A stretch of DNA of 64,000 nucleotides from Xanthobacter sp. YC-JY1 (GTDB lineage Bacteria; Pseudomonadota; Alphaproteobacteria; Rhizobiales; Xanthobacteraceae). Below the pieces are notes generated by a model that was given only the letters and a program-made list of their open reading frames with translations, did not search any database and was not told the origin of the DNA. The stretch lies in NCBI RefSeq assembly GCF_021730305.1, contig NZ_CP032674.1, positions 1,659,001 through 1,723,000 on the forward strand, in the 5' to 3' direction. The position numbers were made by a program, and so were the translations under genes. Positions within the stretch are counted from its first letter, which is position 1, and every line of letters begins with the position of its first letter. Below are positions 8,582 through 16,514 of the stretch, piece after piece.

Positions 8582-10524
8582 CGGAATGATCCCTTGTGAA
8601 CGGGCGTCGTCTGCCCCGCCGGACCCGGCGCGAACAGGGCGCTGAGCCCGCCCCGGCCGAGGAAGACGAGGAGGATGAGCAGCGCGCCGAAGCCGAGCCG
8701 CCAGTGGATGGTGAGATCGGAGAGATATTTCTCGATGCCGAGGTAGGCGAGCGCGCCGATGATGGCGCCGAAGGGCGTCGCAAGGCCGCCGGCCACCACC
8801 ATGATCATCAGCTCGGCCGAGCGGGTCCAGTCCATGTATTGCGGGCCGACGAACTCCGCCGCATTGGCGAGCATCGCCCCCGCAAGCCCGCACACCGCCG
8901 CAGAGAGGACGCAGGCCGCGAGCTTGTAGCGGAAGGTGGGAAAACCCGCCGCCTCCATGCGCCGCTCATTGATGCGGATGCCCTTCAGCACCGTGCCGAA
9001 ACGCGCCCGCGCGAGGCGGATGTTGAGGCCGGCGAGCACCACCAGCATGGCGAGGGCCAGATAGTAGAACTGCCGGGAATCGTAGAGGTCGACCAGCCCG
9101 CCAAAGGTGCTGCGGACGGCGAGGTGCATCCCGTCGTCGCCGCCATAGTCGTAGAGGCTGGAGGCGCCGTAGAACATCATCTGCGCGAAGGCGAGGGTGA
9201 TCATGATGAAGAAGGTGCCGGAGGTGCGCAGCGCTACCATCGACAGCGCCGCGGCCAGCAGCGCCGAGATCGCCATGGCCAGCGGCCACTGCACGAAGCC
9301 GCTCTCCACCCCGGCGTCCGCCAGGATGCCCACCACATAGGCGCCGATGCCGAGATAGAGCGCGTGCCCGAAGCTCACGAGCCCGGTCTGGCCGAGGATC
9401 AGATCGAGGCTCAGGGCGGCGATGGCGAAGATGATGACGCGCAGCCCCATATCGACCCAGAAGGGCTGGTCGGCGAGGCCGGCGACCAGCGGCAGCAGCA
9501 GGAAGGCGCCGCCGAGGAGGCCGATGGCGGGCACGCGCCATCGCGCCAGCACGCCCGGACCGGTCGGGCCGTGGTCGGACGCTTCCGGCGGCGCCTCCGG
9601 CCGGCGCAGGCCGGCGGCGGGGATGAGACCCTGCGGGCGGAAGAACAGGATGACCGCCATGAGGATGTAGATGAGCATGGACGCCAGAGCCGGCGCCACC
9701 GTGTTGGCGGCCACCGGCGAGAGCACCAGCGCCATGAGATCCTTCAGATAGGCCCGGCCGATGGTGTCGATGACGCCCACCAGCAGGGCCGCCACGAAGG
9801 CCCCCTTCACCGATCCCATGCCCCCCACCACCAGCACCACCAGTGCCAGGATGAGCACATTGTCGCCCATGCCGGGATAGACGGTGAGGATGGGCGCTGC
9901 GATATAGCCAGCGAAGCCGGCCAAAGCCGCGCCGATGCCGAACACCACGGCATAGATGGCGCCGATATTGACCCCCAGAACGCTCGTCATCACCCGGTTG
10001 CTGGCGCCGGCGCGGATGAGCATGCCCATCCGCGTCCGGCCGATGAGGACATAGAGCAACCCCGCGATGGCGAGGCCGGCACCAATCATCGCCAGCCGGT
10101 AGGCCGGATAGGGCGCGCCGGGAATGAGCTCCACTGAACCCGCGAGAAAGGCCGGGATGGGTGCGTGCAGCGGCTCCGGCCCGAACACCATCCGCGTCGC
10201 CTCGTTGAGCACATAGACGAGGCCCACCGTGCACATCACCTGGTCGAGATGGCTGCGCGCGTAGAGATGCCGGATCACCAGCCGCTCCAGCACGAGGCCG
10301 ATGACGAAGGTGGCAAGGCCGGCCGCGACGAAGCCCGCAACGAAGGAGCCCGTGACCAGCGCGAAGACGACGCCCAGATAGGCGCCGAGCATGAACAGGG
10401 AGCCGTGCGCAAGGTTCACCAGATTCATGATGCCGAAGGTGAGCGTGAGCCCCGCCGCCATCAGGAACAGGATCACCCCGAGCTGAACCCCGTTCAGGAG
10501 TTGCTCGACGAACAGGAGTTGCAT
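8548..10524 (-). CDS. Fused LivH-LivM ABC transporter permease
   Basis: A 658-aa protein joining two permeases that are usually separate. Residues 1 to about 300 form a LivH domain (VEQLLNGVQLGVILFLMAAG at the start, FGIMNLVNLAHGSLFMLGAY). A Pro/Gly-rich linker of about 25 residues follows. Residues from about 330 form a LivM domain (LDLILGQTGLVSFGHALYLG) and the rest of its helices. One chain can therefore supply the whole transmembrane pore. The C-terminal 12 codons overlap the livG start. The substrate is not known; operon context with a PhyH dioxygenase suggests an organic acid or amino-acid-like compound. Confidence 0.9.
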   Translation of the reverse strand: MQLLFVEQLLNGVQLGVILFLMAAGLTLTFGIMNLVNLAHGSLFMLGAYLGVVFALVTGSFVAGFVAAGLATFVIGLVLERLVIRHLYARSHLDQVMCTVGLVYVLNEATRMVFGPEPLHAPIPAFLAGSVELIPGAPYPAYRLAMIGAGLAIAGLLYVLIGRTRMGMLIRAGASNRVMTSVLGVNIGAIYAVVFGIGAALAGFAGYIAAPILTVYPGMGDNVLILALVVLVVGGMGSVKGAFVAALLVGVIDTIGRAYLKDLMALVLSPVAANTVAPALASMLIYILMAVILFFRPQGLIPAAGLRRPEAPPEASDHGPTGPGVLARWRVPAIGLLGGAFLLLPLVAGLADQPFWVDMGLRVIIFAIAALSLDLILGQTGLVSFGHALYLGIGAYVVGILADAGVESGFVQWPLAMAISALLAAALSMVALRTSGTFFIMITLAFAQMMFYGASSLYDYGGDDGMHLAVRSTFGGLVDLYDSRQFYYLALAMLVVLAGLNIRLARARFGTVLKGIRINERRMEAAGFPTFRYKLAACVLSAAVCGLAGAMLANAAEFVGPQYMDWTRSAELMIMVVAGGLATPFGAIIGALAYLGIEKYLSDLTIHWRLGFGALLILLVFLGRGGLSALFAPGPAGQTTPVHKGSFRWARPFFRPRA

Positions 10525-10571
10525 GACCGCCTTCCCGCTGTGTCAGGATTTCTCTTCAAGATCATCCGCGA

Positions 10572-11735
10572 TCACTTCAGCGGGCAGTCCTGGTAATAGG
10601 CGTCCTTGGCGTCGGTCATTACCTTCTCGACGGTCTTGGTGACGAGGGTGCCGTCCTCGCCCTTCACCACCTCGCGGACATAGTAGTCCTCGATGGGGAA
10701 GTGGTTGGTGTTGAAGGCGAACTTGCCGCGGTTCGAGGCGAAGTCGGCCTTCTGCAAAGCCTTGCGGATATCGTCCTTCCGGCTCATGTCGCCGCCCACC
10801 GCCTTGACCGCGCTGGAGACGAGCAGGATGGAATCATAGGCGTGGGCGGCGTAGTCGTTGGGCAGGAAGCCGTTCTTCTGCTTGAAGTCGGAGACGAAGC
10901 GGGCGTTCGCGGCATTCGGCAAATCGACGCTCCAGACATTGCCCGAGCGCACGCCGATGGCATCGTCGCCCACCGCGGGCAGGGTGGCCTGATCCACGGT
11001 CCACACGGTGTAGAGCGGCGTCGACTTGGCAAGGCCGGCCTGGGCGTATTGCTTGACGTACTGCACGCCCATGTCGCCGGGATAGAAGATGAACGTGGCC
11101 TCGGGGGCAGCGGTGCGCAGTGCGCTCAATTCCGCGGCGAAGTCGACCTGTCCGAAGCGCGTGTAGACCTCGCCCACGAGGTCGCCCTTGAAGTTGCGCT
11201 TGAAGCCGGAAACCATGTCCTTCCCGGCCTGATTGTTGACCGTCATGACATACACGCGCTTGACGCCGAGCTTCTCGAGATAGGCGCCGAGCGCCTCGGC
11301 CTGCTGGTCGTTCTGGGACGACACGTTGAAGAAGTTCGCCGAGCAGGACTTGCCGGCGATGGGCGCCGGTCCCGAAATGGGCGAGATCACGAAGGCATCG
11401 GTGCGGGCGAGGCCGCCGTGCACCGCCATCATCTCCGAGGAGAAGACCGGGCCGACGAGGAAGTCCACGCGCTTCGACTTCACCATCTCGTCGGCCAGTT
11501 GCTTGGCGACGTCCGCCTTGCCCTGGCTGTCGCTCCAGAAGAACTCCACCTGCTGGCCACCGAGTTTGCCGCCCTCGTGTGCGACGGCAAGCTCAATGGC
11601 CGCCTGCATCTGCTTGGCGAGCACGGCGCCGACGCCGGTCTGGGGCAGGATGACGCCCACCTTGACCGGATCGGCCAAAGCGGGGGCGGCGCAGAGAAGG
11701 GACAGGGCTGTGCTGAAAAGGATGCTGGCTTTCAT
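10572..11735 (-). CDS. ABC transporter substrate-binding protein (Peripla_BP_6, LivJ/K-like)
   Basis: A periplasmic binding protein of 387 aa starting MKASILFSTALS, with a Sec signal cleaved after ALADP. It has the typical opening strand VKVGVILPQTG and two alternating Rossmann-like lobes ending DAYYQDCPLK. An upstream TTG would add seven residues, but the ATG at 11735, preceded by GAGAGC, is more likely. It lies 47 bp upstream of the LivHM fusion. It captures the ligand for the LivHM-G-F importer. Ligand identity cannot be inferred beyond small organic acid, amide or amino acid. Confidence 0.9.
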   Translation of the reverse strand: MKASILFSTALSLLCAAPALADPVKVGVILPQTGVGAVLAKQMQAAIELAVAHEGGKLGGQQVEFFWSDSQGKADVAKQLADEMVKSKRVDFLVGPVFSSEMMAVHGGLARTDAFVISPISGPAPIAGKSCSANFFNVSSQNDQQAEALGAYLEKLGVKRVYVMTVNNQAGKDMVSGFKRNFKGDLVGEVYTRFGQVDFAAELSALRTAAPEATFIFYPGDMGVQYVKQYAQAGLAKSTPLYTVWTVDQATLPAVGDDAIGVRSGNVWSVDLPNAANARFVSDFKQKNGFLPNDYAAHAYDSILLVSSAVKAVGGDMSRKDDIRKALQKADFASNRGKFAFNTNHFPIEDYYVREVVKGEDGTLVTKTVEKVMTDAKDAYYQDCPLK

Positions 11736-11828
11736 GGAATGCGCTCTCGGTTTCAAGGGGGCAGACGGGCGGCTTCCAGATGGCTGTTATGGGTTCGGCC
11801 GCGGCAGGAGCCCGGCCGAACAGGGATG

Positions 11829-12650
11829 TCAGGCGAGGCGCGCGGCCTGCTTGGTCGTCGCGTCGTCGCGGTAGCTCGCCCAGACCTCCTCCATGAAGGC
11901 GAGGCTTTCTGGGTCGAGATCGAAACGCGGCTCGGGGTCGCGATCCCAGTGGCCGTGCCGGTCTTCGCCGGCGATCAGCAGGGCGGAACGGCGCCCGAGC
12001 ATCGAGCGGCAATGGGCCGGCATGTAGAAGAAGGCGATGCCGATGCGTCGGTCGTCGGACATGTTGGCGGGCGAGCCGTGCACCGTGCGCTCGTGGTGCA
12101 GGGAGAACTCGCCCGGCTCGAGCGGCATGTCGACGGCGAGGCTCTCGTCCACCGTAACCTTCTGGCCGCGCGCGAGCAGGTTGTCGGCATCGAAGGTCTC
12201 CTCGTGGACGAGGTCCGGGCCGAGATGGCTTTTCGGGATCACCTTCATGCAGCCACTCTCAGTGCTGGCGCGCGACAATGCGAGCCAGACGGTGACTTCC
12301 TGGTGCGGGTTCAGCCCGTAATAAGCGGAATCCTGGTGCCAGGAGACGAAGCGCGGATCACGCGCATTCTTGGCGAAGGCGGAGGAGCCGAACAGCAGGA
12401 CATCCTGCCCAAGGATGTCCTGGACGGCGGATACGATGCGCGGATGCCGCGCCAGCTCCACGAGCCAGGGGAAGGCCAGGTGCGCCTTGATCTTCAGGCG
12501 CTTGTTGACCTCCTCGCCGGACCGGGCCTCGAAGTCTTCGATTTTATTGCGATAGAGGCGTGCCTCTTCCGCGCTTAAGGCGCGGACCGGACAGAGATAT
12601 CCCTCGGAATTGAAATGCGCGACCTGTTCGGGGCTGAGCACGCCAGTCAT
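11829..12650 (-). CDS. Phytanoyl-CoA dioxygenase (PhyH) family Fe(II)/2-oxoglutarate oxygenase
   Basis: A 273-aa non-haem iron oxygenase. The iron facial triad is visible as H105 and D107 (WHQDS) and H191 (TVHGS). Arg201/202 after it is the probable 2-oxoglutarate anchor. Start ATG at 12650 is preceded by AGGAAG; the longer open frame upstream is not supported. It is first in a leftward operon with a complete Liv-type importer, which suggests that the imported compound is hydroxylated or dealkylated by this enzyme. The divergent TetR gene 210 bp away is the probable regulator. PhyH homologues act on very diverse substrates, so the substrate is unassigned. Confidence 0.88.
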   Translation of the reverse strand: MTGVLSPEQVAHFNSEGYLCPVRALSAEEARLYRNKIEDFEARSGEEVNKRLKIKAHLAFPWLVELARHPRIVSAVQDILGQDVLLFGSSAFAKNARDPRFVSWHQDSAYYGLNPHQEVTVWLALSRASTESGCMKVIPKSHLGPDLVHEETFDADNLLARGQKVTVDESLAVDMPLEPGEFSLHHERTVHGSPANMSDDRRIGIAFFYMPAHCRSMLGRRSALLIAGEDRHGHWDRDPEPRFDLDPESLAFMEEVWASYRDDATTKQAARLA

Positions 12651-12779
12651 TGCGCTTCCTCGCTGTGTTTGCGTATGCCTGCACATCTGCGGGCGGATTT
12701 GGGGCTTCGCAGGATGGCGGCGCCGGCCGACGCACACCGTGGGCTTCGCTCGATGGATCCGGATAAAAGCGACAGTGTG

Positions 12780-12808
12780 TAGTTTTAATCAGCCCGTTCG
12801 ATTGTCAA
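12780..12808 (-). promoter_or_regulatory. Possible sigma-70 promoter for the PhyH-Liv operon
   Basis: Read leftward, a perfect TTGACA (complement at 12803-12808) stands 17 bp before a poor -10 candidate AAACTA (12780-12785). It lies in the AT-richer divergent region between the dioxygenase and the TetR gene. The weak -10 makes this tentative. It would fit a promoter controlled by the adjacent repressor. Confidence 0.35.
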
Positions 12809-12860
12809 GTTGAAGGGACGGCGATAATCTGGGCAGAATCTCGATGATGGGCGTCAAAAT

Positions 12861-13469
12861 TTGAGCACGAACAATAAAACCGTTCGCCGCCGCGGTCGCC
12901 CGCAAGGTGATGAGGTGAAGATCGCAATCCTGAAGGCCGCGAACGAGCTGCTCGAAGAGCAAGGACTTTCGGGATTTACGATCGATGCCGTCGCAACCCG
13001 TTCGGGCACGGCGCGCTCGTCCATCTACCGCTGGTGGCCAAATCGGGGGGCTCTGGCGATTGCGGGCTTTCTCGCGGAGACTGCCCAAAAGATCGGCTAC
13101 CCGGTGACGGCCTCCGCCGTTGCGGACGTGAAAAGCCAGATGATGCGGGTCGCCGAGGTCTACGGCCAGAAGGTGGGGCGCACCATTTCCGCGCTGGTGG
13201 CCCAGGGCCAGAGCGATCCCGAGGCGCTGCGCGCCCTTCTCGACGGCTACGTGCTGCCGCGCCGGGAAGAGGCGAAGAAGGCCCTCCTGCGCGGCATTGC
13301 CAATGGCGAACTGCGGGCCGACATCGATCTCGACGTGGTGATCGATGCGCTCTACGGGCCGATCTGGTACCGCATTTTGGTGCCGCACGCGCCGCTGACG
13401 CCGGAATGGGCTGCGACCCTCGCCGATTATGTGTTCAACGGCCTGCGTCCGGGGGGCGGAGCAGAATGA
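12861..13469 (+). CDS. TetR/AcrR-family transcriptional regulator
   Basis: A 202-aa regulator. An N-terminal helix-turn-helix occupies about residues 17-60 (FTIDAVATRSGTARSSIYRWW). A ligand-binding helical C-terminal domain of the TetR_C_11-like kind follows (LLDGYVLPRREEAKKAL, IDALYGPIWYRIL). The start is a TTG (MSTNNK), because no in-frame ATG precedes the DNA-binding domain. It is transcribed divergently from the dioxygenase/Liv operon, and most TetR proteins repress the adjacent divergent unit. It is probably an effector-relieved repressor of that operon. The convergent amidase gene begins 17 bp after its stop. Confidence 0.9.
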   Translation: MSTNNKTVRRRGRPQGDEVKIAILKAANELLEEQGLSGFTIDAVATRSGTARSSIYRWWPNRGALAIAGFLAETAQKIGYPVTASAVADVKSQMMRVAEVYGQKVGRTISALVAQGQSDPEALRALLDGYVLPRREEAKKALLRGIANGELRADIDLDVVIDALYGPIWYRILVPHAPLTPEWAATLADYVFNGLRPGGGAE

Positions 13470-13486
13470 TGGACGGCGGGGGTGCT

Positions 13487-14893
13487 TCAGGCCCCTGCGG
13501 GCGGGCGGTTGTAGCCGGGGGGCTGGGCGCGCTCGAACGCCGCCGCCGCGCGCACCACGTCGTCCTCGCAGTATGAACGGCCGACGATCTGCAGGCCGAT
13601 GGGCATGCCCTGCGGCGAGAGACCGGCGCAGACCGCCCCGGCAGGGTGGCCGGTGAGGTTGAAGGGATAGGTGTAGAACACCCAGGACACGAGGTTGCGG
13701 TCCTCCAGCCCCTCCGGCAGGTTGCGCCCGGCCTCCAGCGCGCTCACCGGCAGCACCGGGGAAATGAGCAGGTCGTAGCGCTCGAAGAAGAGGCGCATCT
13801 TCTCGCGCAACGCGTAGCGGGCGAAGACGCTAGCATAGTAGCTCTTCATCTCCTGGCCGAGGGCCGGCATCAGGATGTCCGCCACCGCCGGGTCCAGAAG
13901 CTCGCGCCGGTTTTCCAGCACATCGCGCAGGCGGGTGCCGACGCCGGCATAGAATTCCGCAGTCCACAGGTCGGCGGGGTCGGTGTCGAACATCGCGTCC
14001 ACCACCTCCACATGGCAGCCCAGCGCCTCGAAGGTTTGGGCGGCGCGGTCTGTGGCGGCGACCACCTCAGGGGCGGGGCGGGCGTAGCCGAAAGTCGGGC
14101 TGTAGGCGACCCGCATGCCAGCCACCGAGGCCTGTGCCGCGCCCATCACGTCCGGCACCGGGCCGGCGACGGAGAAGGGGTCGCGCCGGTCGTGCCCGGC
14201 CACGGCGGAAAACAGCAGCGCTGCATCGGCCATGGAACGGGCGAGGGGACCCACATGGGCCAGCGTCGGCGTCGCCGAGGTGGGCCATACCGGCACCCGG
14301 CCGAACTGGCCCTTCAGGCCCGAAAGCCCGCTGAAGGCGCAGGGAATGCGGATTGAGCCACCACCGTCGGTGCCCAGCGCGAACGGGGTGATGCCCGCCG
14401 CCACCGAGGCCGCCGCGCCCGCGCTCGACCCGCCCGGCGTCATGGCGAGGTTCCACGGGTTGCGGGTGATGCCGGTGAGCGGGCTGTCGCCGATGGGCTT
14501 GCAGCCGAATTCGCTGGTGGTGGTCTTGCCGATGAGGATGCCGCCCTGCGCTTTGGCGCGCTCCACGGCCGGGGCATCCGCCTCGGCGACGGTGTCGGCC
14601 ATCGCGCGGGAACCGGAGGCATAGGGCGCCCCTTTCACCGCCATCAGGTCCTTGGCGGAAAACGGCAGGCCGTGGATGAGGCCGAGCGGCGCGCCCTTCA
14701 TCACCGCATCCTCGGCGATGCGGGCAGCGGCCATGGCCTCCTCCTCCAGGATGACGAAGAAGGCGTTGAGGGTCGGCTGGGTGGCGATGGCGCGATCCAG
14801 CGCGCGGCGCGTCAGATCCACCGGCGAGACTTCGCGCCGGGCCACCATCGTGCGCAGGGCCGTCGCGCTCAGGGTGTCGAATTCGGCGGACAT
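13487..14893 (-). CDS. Amidase-signature family amidase
   Basis: A 468-aa amidase of the Ser-cisSer-Lys class. K81 lies in FSAKD, the cis-Ser in GGSSAG (about 154-159), and the nucleophile S180 in TDGGGSIRIP. It hydrolyses an amide, carbamate or ureido C-N bond. It is the last gene of a leftward operon that starts with a binding protein and a Liv-type importer and includes a cyclase-family hydrolase. The 125-bp gap before it holds two inverted repeats (14945-15010), so it may be separately controlled. A second amidase lies at 23019-24200 in the divergent arm. The substrate is unknown. Confidence 0.9.
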   Translation of the reverse strand: MSAEFDTLSATALRTMVARREVSPVDLTRRALDRAIATQPTLNAFFVILEEEAMAAARIAEDAVMKGAPLGLIHGLPFSAKDLMAVKGAPYASGSRAMADTVAEADAPAVERAKAQGGILIGKTTTSEFGCKPIGDSPLTGITRNPWNLAMTPGGSSAGAAASVAAGITPFALGTDGGGSIRIPCAFSGLSGLKGQFGRVPVWPTSATPTLAHVGPLARSMADAALLFSAVAGHDRRDPFSVAGPVPDVMGAAQASVAGMRVAYSPTFGYARPAPEVVAATDRAAQTFEALGCHVEVVDAMFDTDPADLWTAEFYAGVGTRLRDVLENRRELLDPAVADILMPALGQEMKSYYASVFARYALREKMRLFFERYDLLISPVLPVSALEAGRNLPEGLEDRNLVSWVFYTYPFNLTGHPAGAVCAGLSPQGMPIGLQIVGRSYCEDDVVRAAAAFERAQPPGYNRPPAGA

Positions 14894-14944
14894 GAAGCTG
14901 CTCCGGCGCGCGGGGGATCTTGGAATGGTATCGCAAGGGGAGTG

Positions 14945-14976
14945 CTGCTGGATGGTCGGCAGTGACCATCCAGCAG
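14945..14976. repeat. Perfect 13-bp inverted repeat
   Basis: Arms 14945-14957 (CTGCTGGATGGTC) and 14964-14976 are exact complements around a 6-nt loop. It stands between the cyclase stop (15019) and the amidase start (14893), both leftward. No T-run follows on the minus strand. It can be an mRNA hairpin that separates the two genes, for attenuation or differential stability, or an operator for the amidase. Confidence 0.6.
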
Positions 14977-14980
14977 ACCC

Positions 14981-15010
14981 ATACGTCTAGTCAGGGCAGA
15001 AGAGACGTAT
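14981..15010. repeat. Second inverted repeat (8-bp arms) beside the first
   Basis: ATACGTCT at 14981-14988 is mirrored by AGACGTAT at 15003-15010, with a 14-nt spacer. It starts 5 bp after the 13-bp repeat and ends 8 bp before the cyclase stop codon. The wide spacing is more like a dimeric protein-binding site than a tight terminator. Function is not shown by the sequence. Confidence 0.5.
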
Positions 15011-15018
15011 TTGCAAGG

Positions 15019-15714
15019 TCAGTTGAGGATGGCGAAGGCGCGCACCGGCGATCCCGAGCCGCCCTTGAATTTCAGCGGCACGCCGAAGAACTGGAACTCG
15101 CCCTTGCCCACCAGTTCCTCCAGGTTCACCAGCCATTCCCAGTGACTCATGCCGAGGTCACGGCACAGGCGGTGCTGAGCGAAGATGTTGTCGGAGGGCT
15201 TGTCGGTGGAAGGGCCCTCCACGCCCTGCATCTTCGAGCCGCGGTCATACAGCCACTTGGTGGCTTCCGCGGTGAGCAGCGGATTCTTCCACACGGAATC
15301 CAGGCTCGGATAGTTGCGGTTGTGGAAGCCCGTGCACAGCAGCACGATGTGCCCGTCCACCTTCACGCCGGCGGCCGCCTCGGCCTTCTCCATATCCTCG
15401 ACGGTGATCTCGCCGAGGTCGGGGATGTGGCGCAGGTCGAAGCACACGGCCTTGCCCATGAACATCTCCAACGGCATCTCGTTGATGGCCGCGCCGTCCG
15501 GCTTCACATGGCGGAAGGCATCCACGTGGGTGCCCACATGGTCGAGCATGGCGATGAAATTCGTCTGGAACGTCATGGCGTCGCCGGGCACGCCGAGGCC
15601 CAGCGCCTTCGAGCTTTCGTGGCTCATGTGGGTGGTGATCACCGGCCGCTGGAAGAGCTTGTGAGCAGGCATGTTGTCTTCGATGAGCAGGCTGAGGTCG
15701 ACAATTTTGGACAT
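15019..15714 (-). CDS. Cyclase-family protein (kynurenine formamidase-like metal hydrolase)
   Basis: A 231-aa member of the cyclase/KynB family. It carries the metal-binding HxxxHxDxxxH motif (H59, H63, D65, H69 in DHVGTHVDAFRH). Family members hydrolyse N-formyl amides, isatin-like lactams or small cyclic esters. The ATG at 15714 has AAGGAG upstream; a start ten residues earlier is less likely. It follows livF by 42 bp in the import operon and precedes the amidase. Together with two amidases and an amidohydrolase, it supports stepwise hydrolysis of a nitrogen-containing ring or amide. Confidence 0.87.
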   Translation of the reverse strand: MSKIVDLSLLIEDNMPAHKLFQRPVITTHMSHESSKALGLGVPGDAMTFQTNFIAMLDHVGTHVDAFRHVKPDGAAINEMPLEMFMGKAVCFDLRHIPDLGEITVEDMEKAEAAAGVKVDGHIVLLCTGFHNRNYPSLDSVWKNPLLTAEATKWLYDRGSKMQGVEGPSTDKPSDNIFAQHRLCRDLGMSHWEWLVNLEELVGKGEFQFFGVPLKFKGGSGSPVRAFAILN

Positions 15715-15755
15715 GGGGGCTCCTTGGACTGGACGGACTTGCAAAATTATGAGGC

Positions 15756-16514
15756 TCAGGCCGCCGGTTTCTTGCGGCCGAGGAAGGCTTCCATCACCTC
15801 GGGATCGCGGGCGAGCACCTGGCTCGGCCCCTCCCGTGCGACGCGGCCATTGGCGATGACATAGGCGTGGTCGGCGATGGCCAGCGCATAGGAGGCGAGC
15901 TGCTCCACCAGGAGGATGGTGAGGCCAGATTTGTTGAGGGCCGAGAGCACGCCCATGAGCTGGTCGACGATCTTGGGTGCAAGGCCGAGCGACAGCTCGT
16001 CGATGATGAGCAGCTCCGGCTCGGCCATCAGCCCGCGGGCAATGGCCAGCATCTGCTGCTCGCCGCCGGACATGGAGCCGGCCTGCTGGGCGAGGCGTTC
16101 CTTCAGGCGCGGAAACAGCTCCAGCACCTTGTCGCGGGTCTGCTTCGCCCGCGCGCCTTTCAGCCCGCCATGGACGTAGGCGCCGAGGATGAGGTTGTCC
16201 TCCACGCTCTGGTCGGGGAAGATCAGCCGGCCTTCCGGCACCATGACGAGGCCCTGGCCCACCTTGGCGTTGGCGCTCATGCGGGTGGTGTCGGTGCCGC
16301 GAAACAGCACCTTGCCGCCGGAGGGGGTGACGAGGCCCGTCGCGCCCTTCACCATGGAGGACTTGCCGGCACCATTGTTGCCGATCACCGCCACCAGCTG
16401 GCCGCGCTTCACCCGAAGGGAAATGTCGCGCACCGCCACCGCCGCGCCGTATCGCAATTCCATGGACTGGATGTCGAGCAGCACGTCCGCCGTGTTGGTC
16501 TCGGGAGGGGTCAT
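15756..16514 (-). CDS. livF: Branched-chain amino acid-type ABC transporter ATPase (LivF-like), second system
   Basis: A 252-aa LivF-type ATPase: Walker A GNNGAGKSS, signature MSGGEQQMLAIA, Walker B LLIIDELSLGL. The ATG at 16514 overlaps the stop of the LivM-LivG fusion (ATGA). The open frame continuing to 16922 is not coding. It pairs with the LivG domain of the upstream fusion to energise the second importer of the window. Confidence 0.9.
   Translation of the reverse strand: MTPPETNTADVLLDIQSMELRYGAAVAVRDISLRVKRGQLVAVIGNNGAGKSSMVKGATGLVTPSGGKVLFRGTDTTRMSANAKVGQGLVMVPEGRLIFPDQSVEDNLILGAYVHGGLKGARAKQTRDKVLELFPRLKERLAQQAGSMSGGEQQMLAIARGLMAEPELLIIDELSLGLAPKIVDQLMGVLSALNKSGLTILLVEQLASYALAIADHAYVIANGRVAREGPSQVLARDPEVMEAFLGRKKPAA

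Noticed and set aside
10701-12578. Long rightward open frame opposite the binding protein and the PhyH gene
   Set aside because: No domain signal and no ribosome site. It mirrors the codon bias of the real minus-strand genes.
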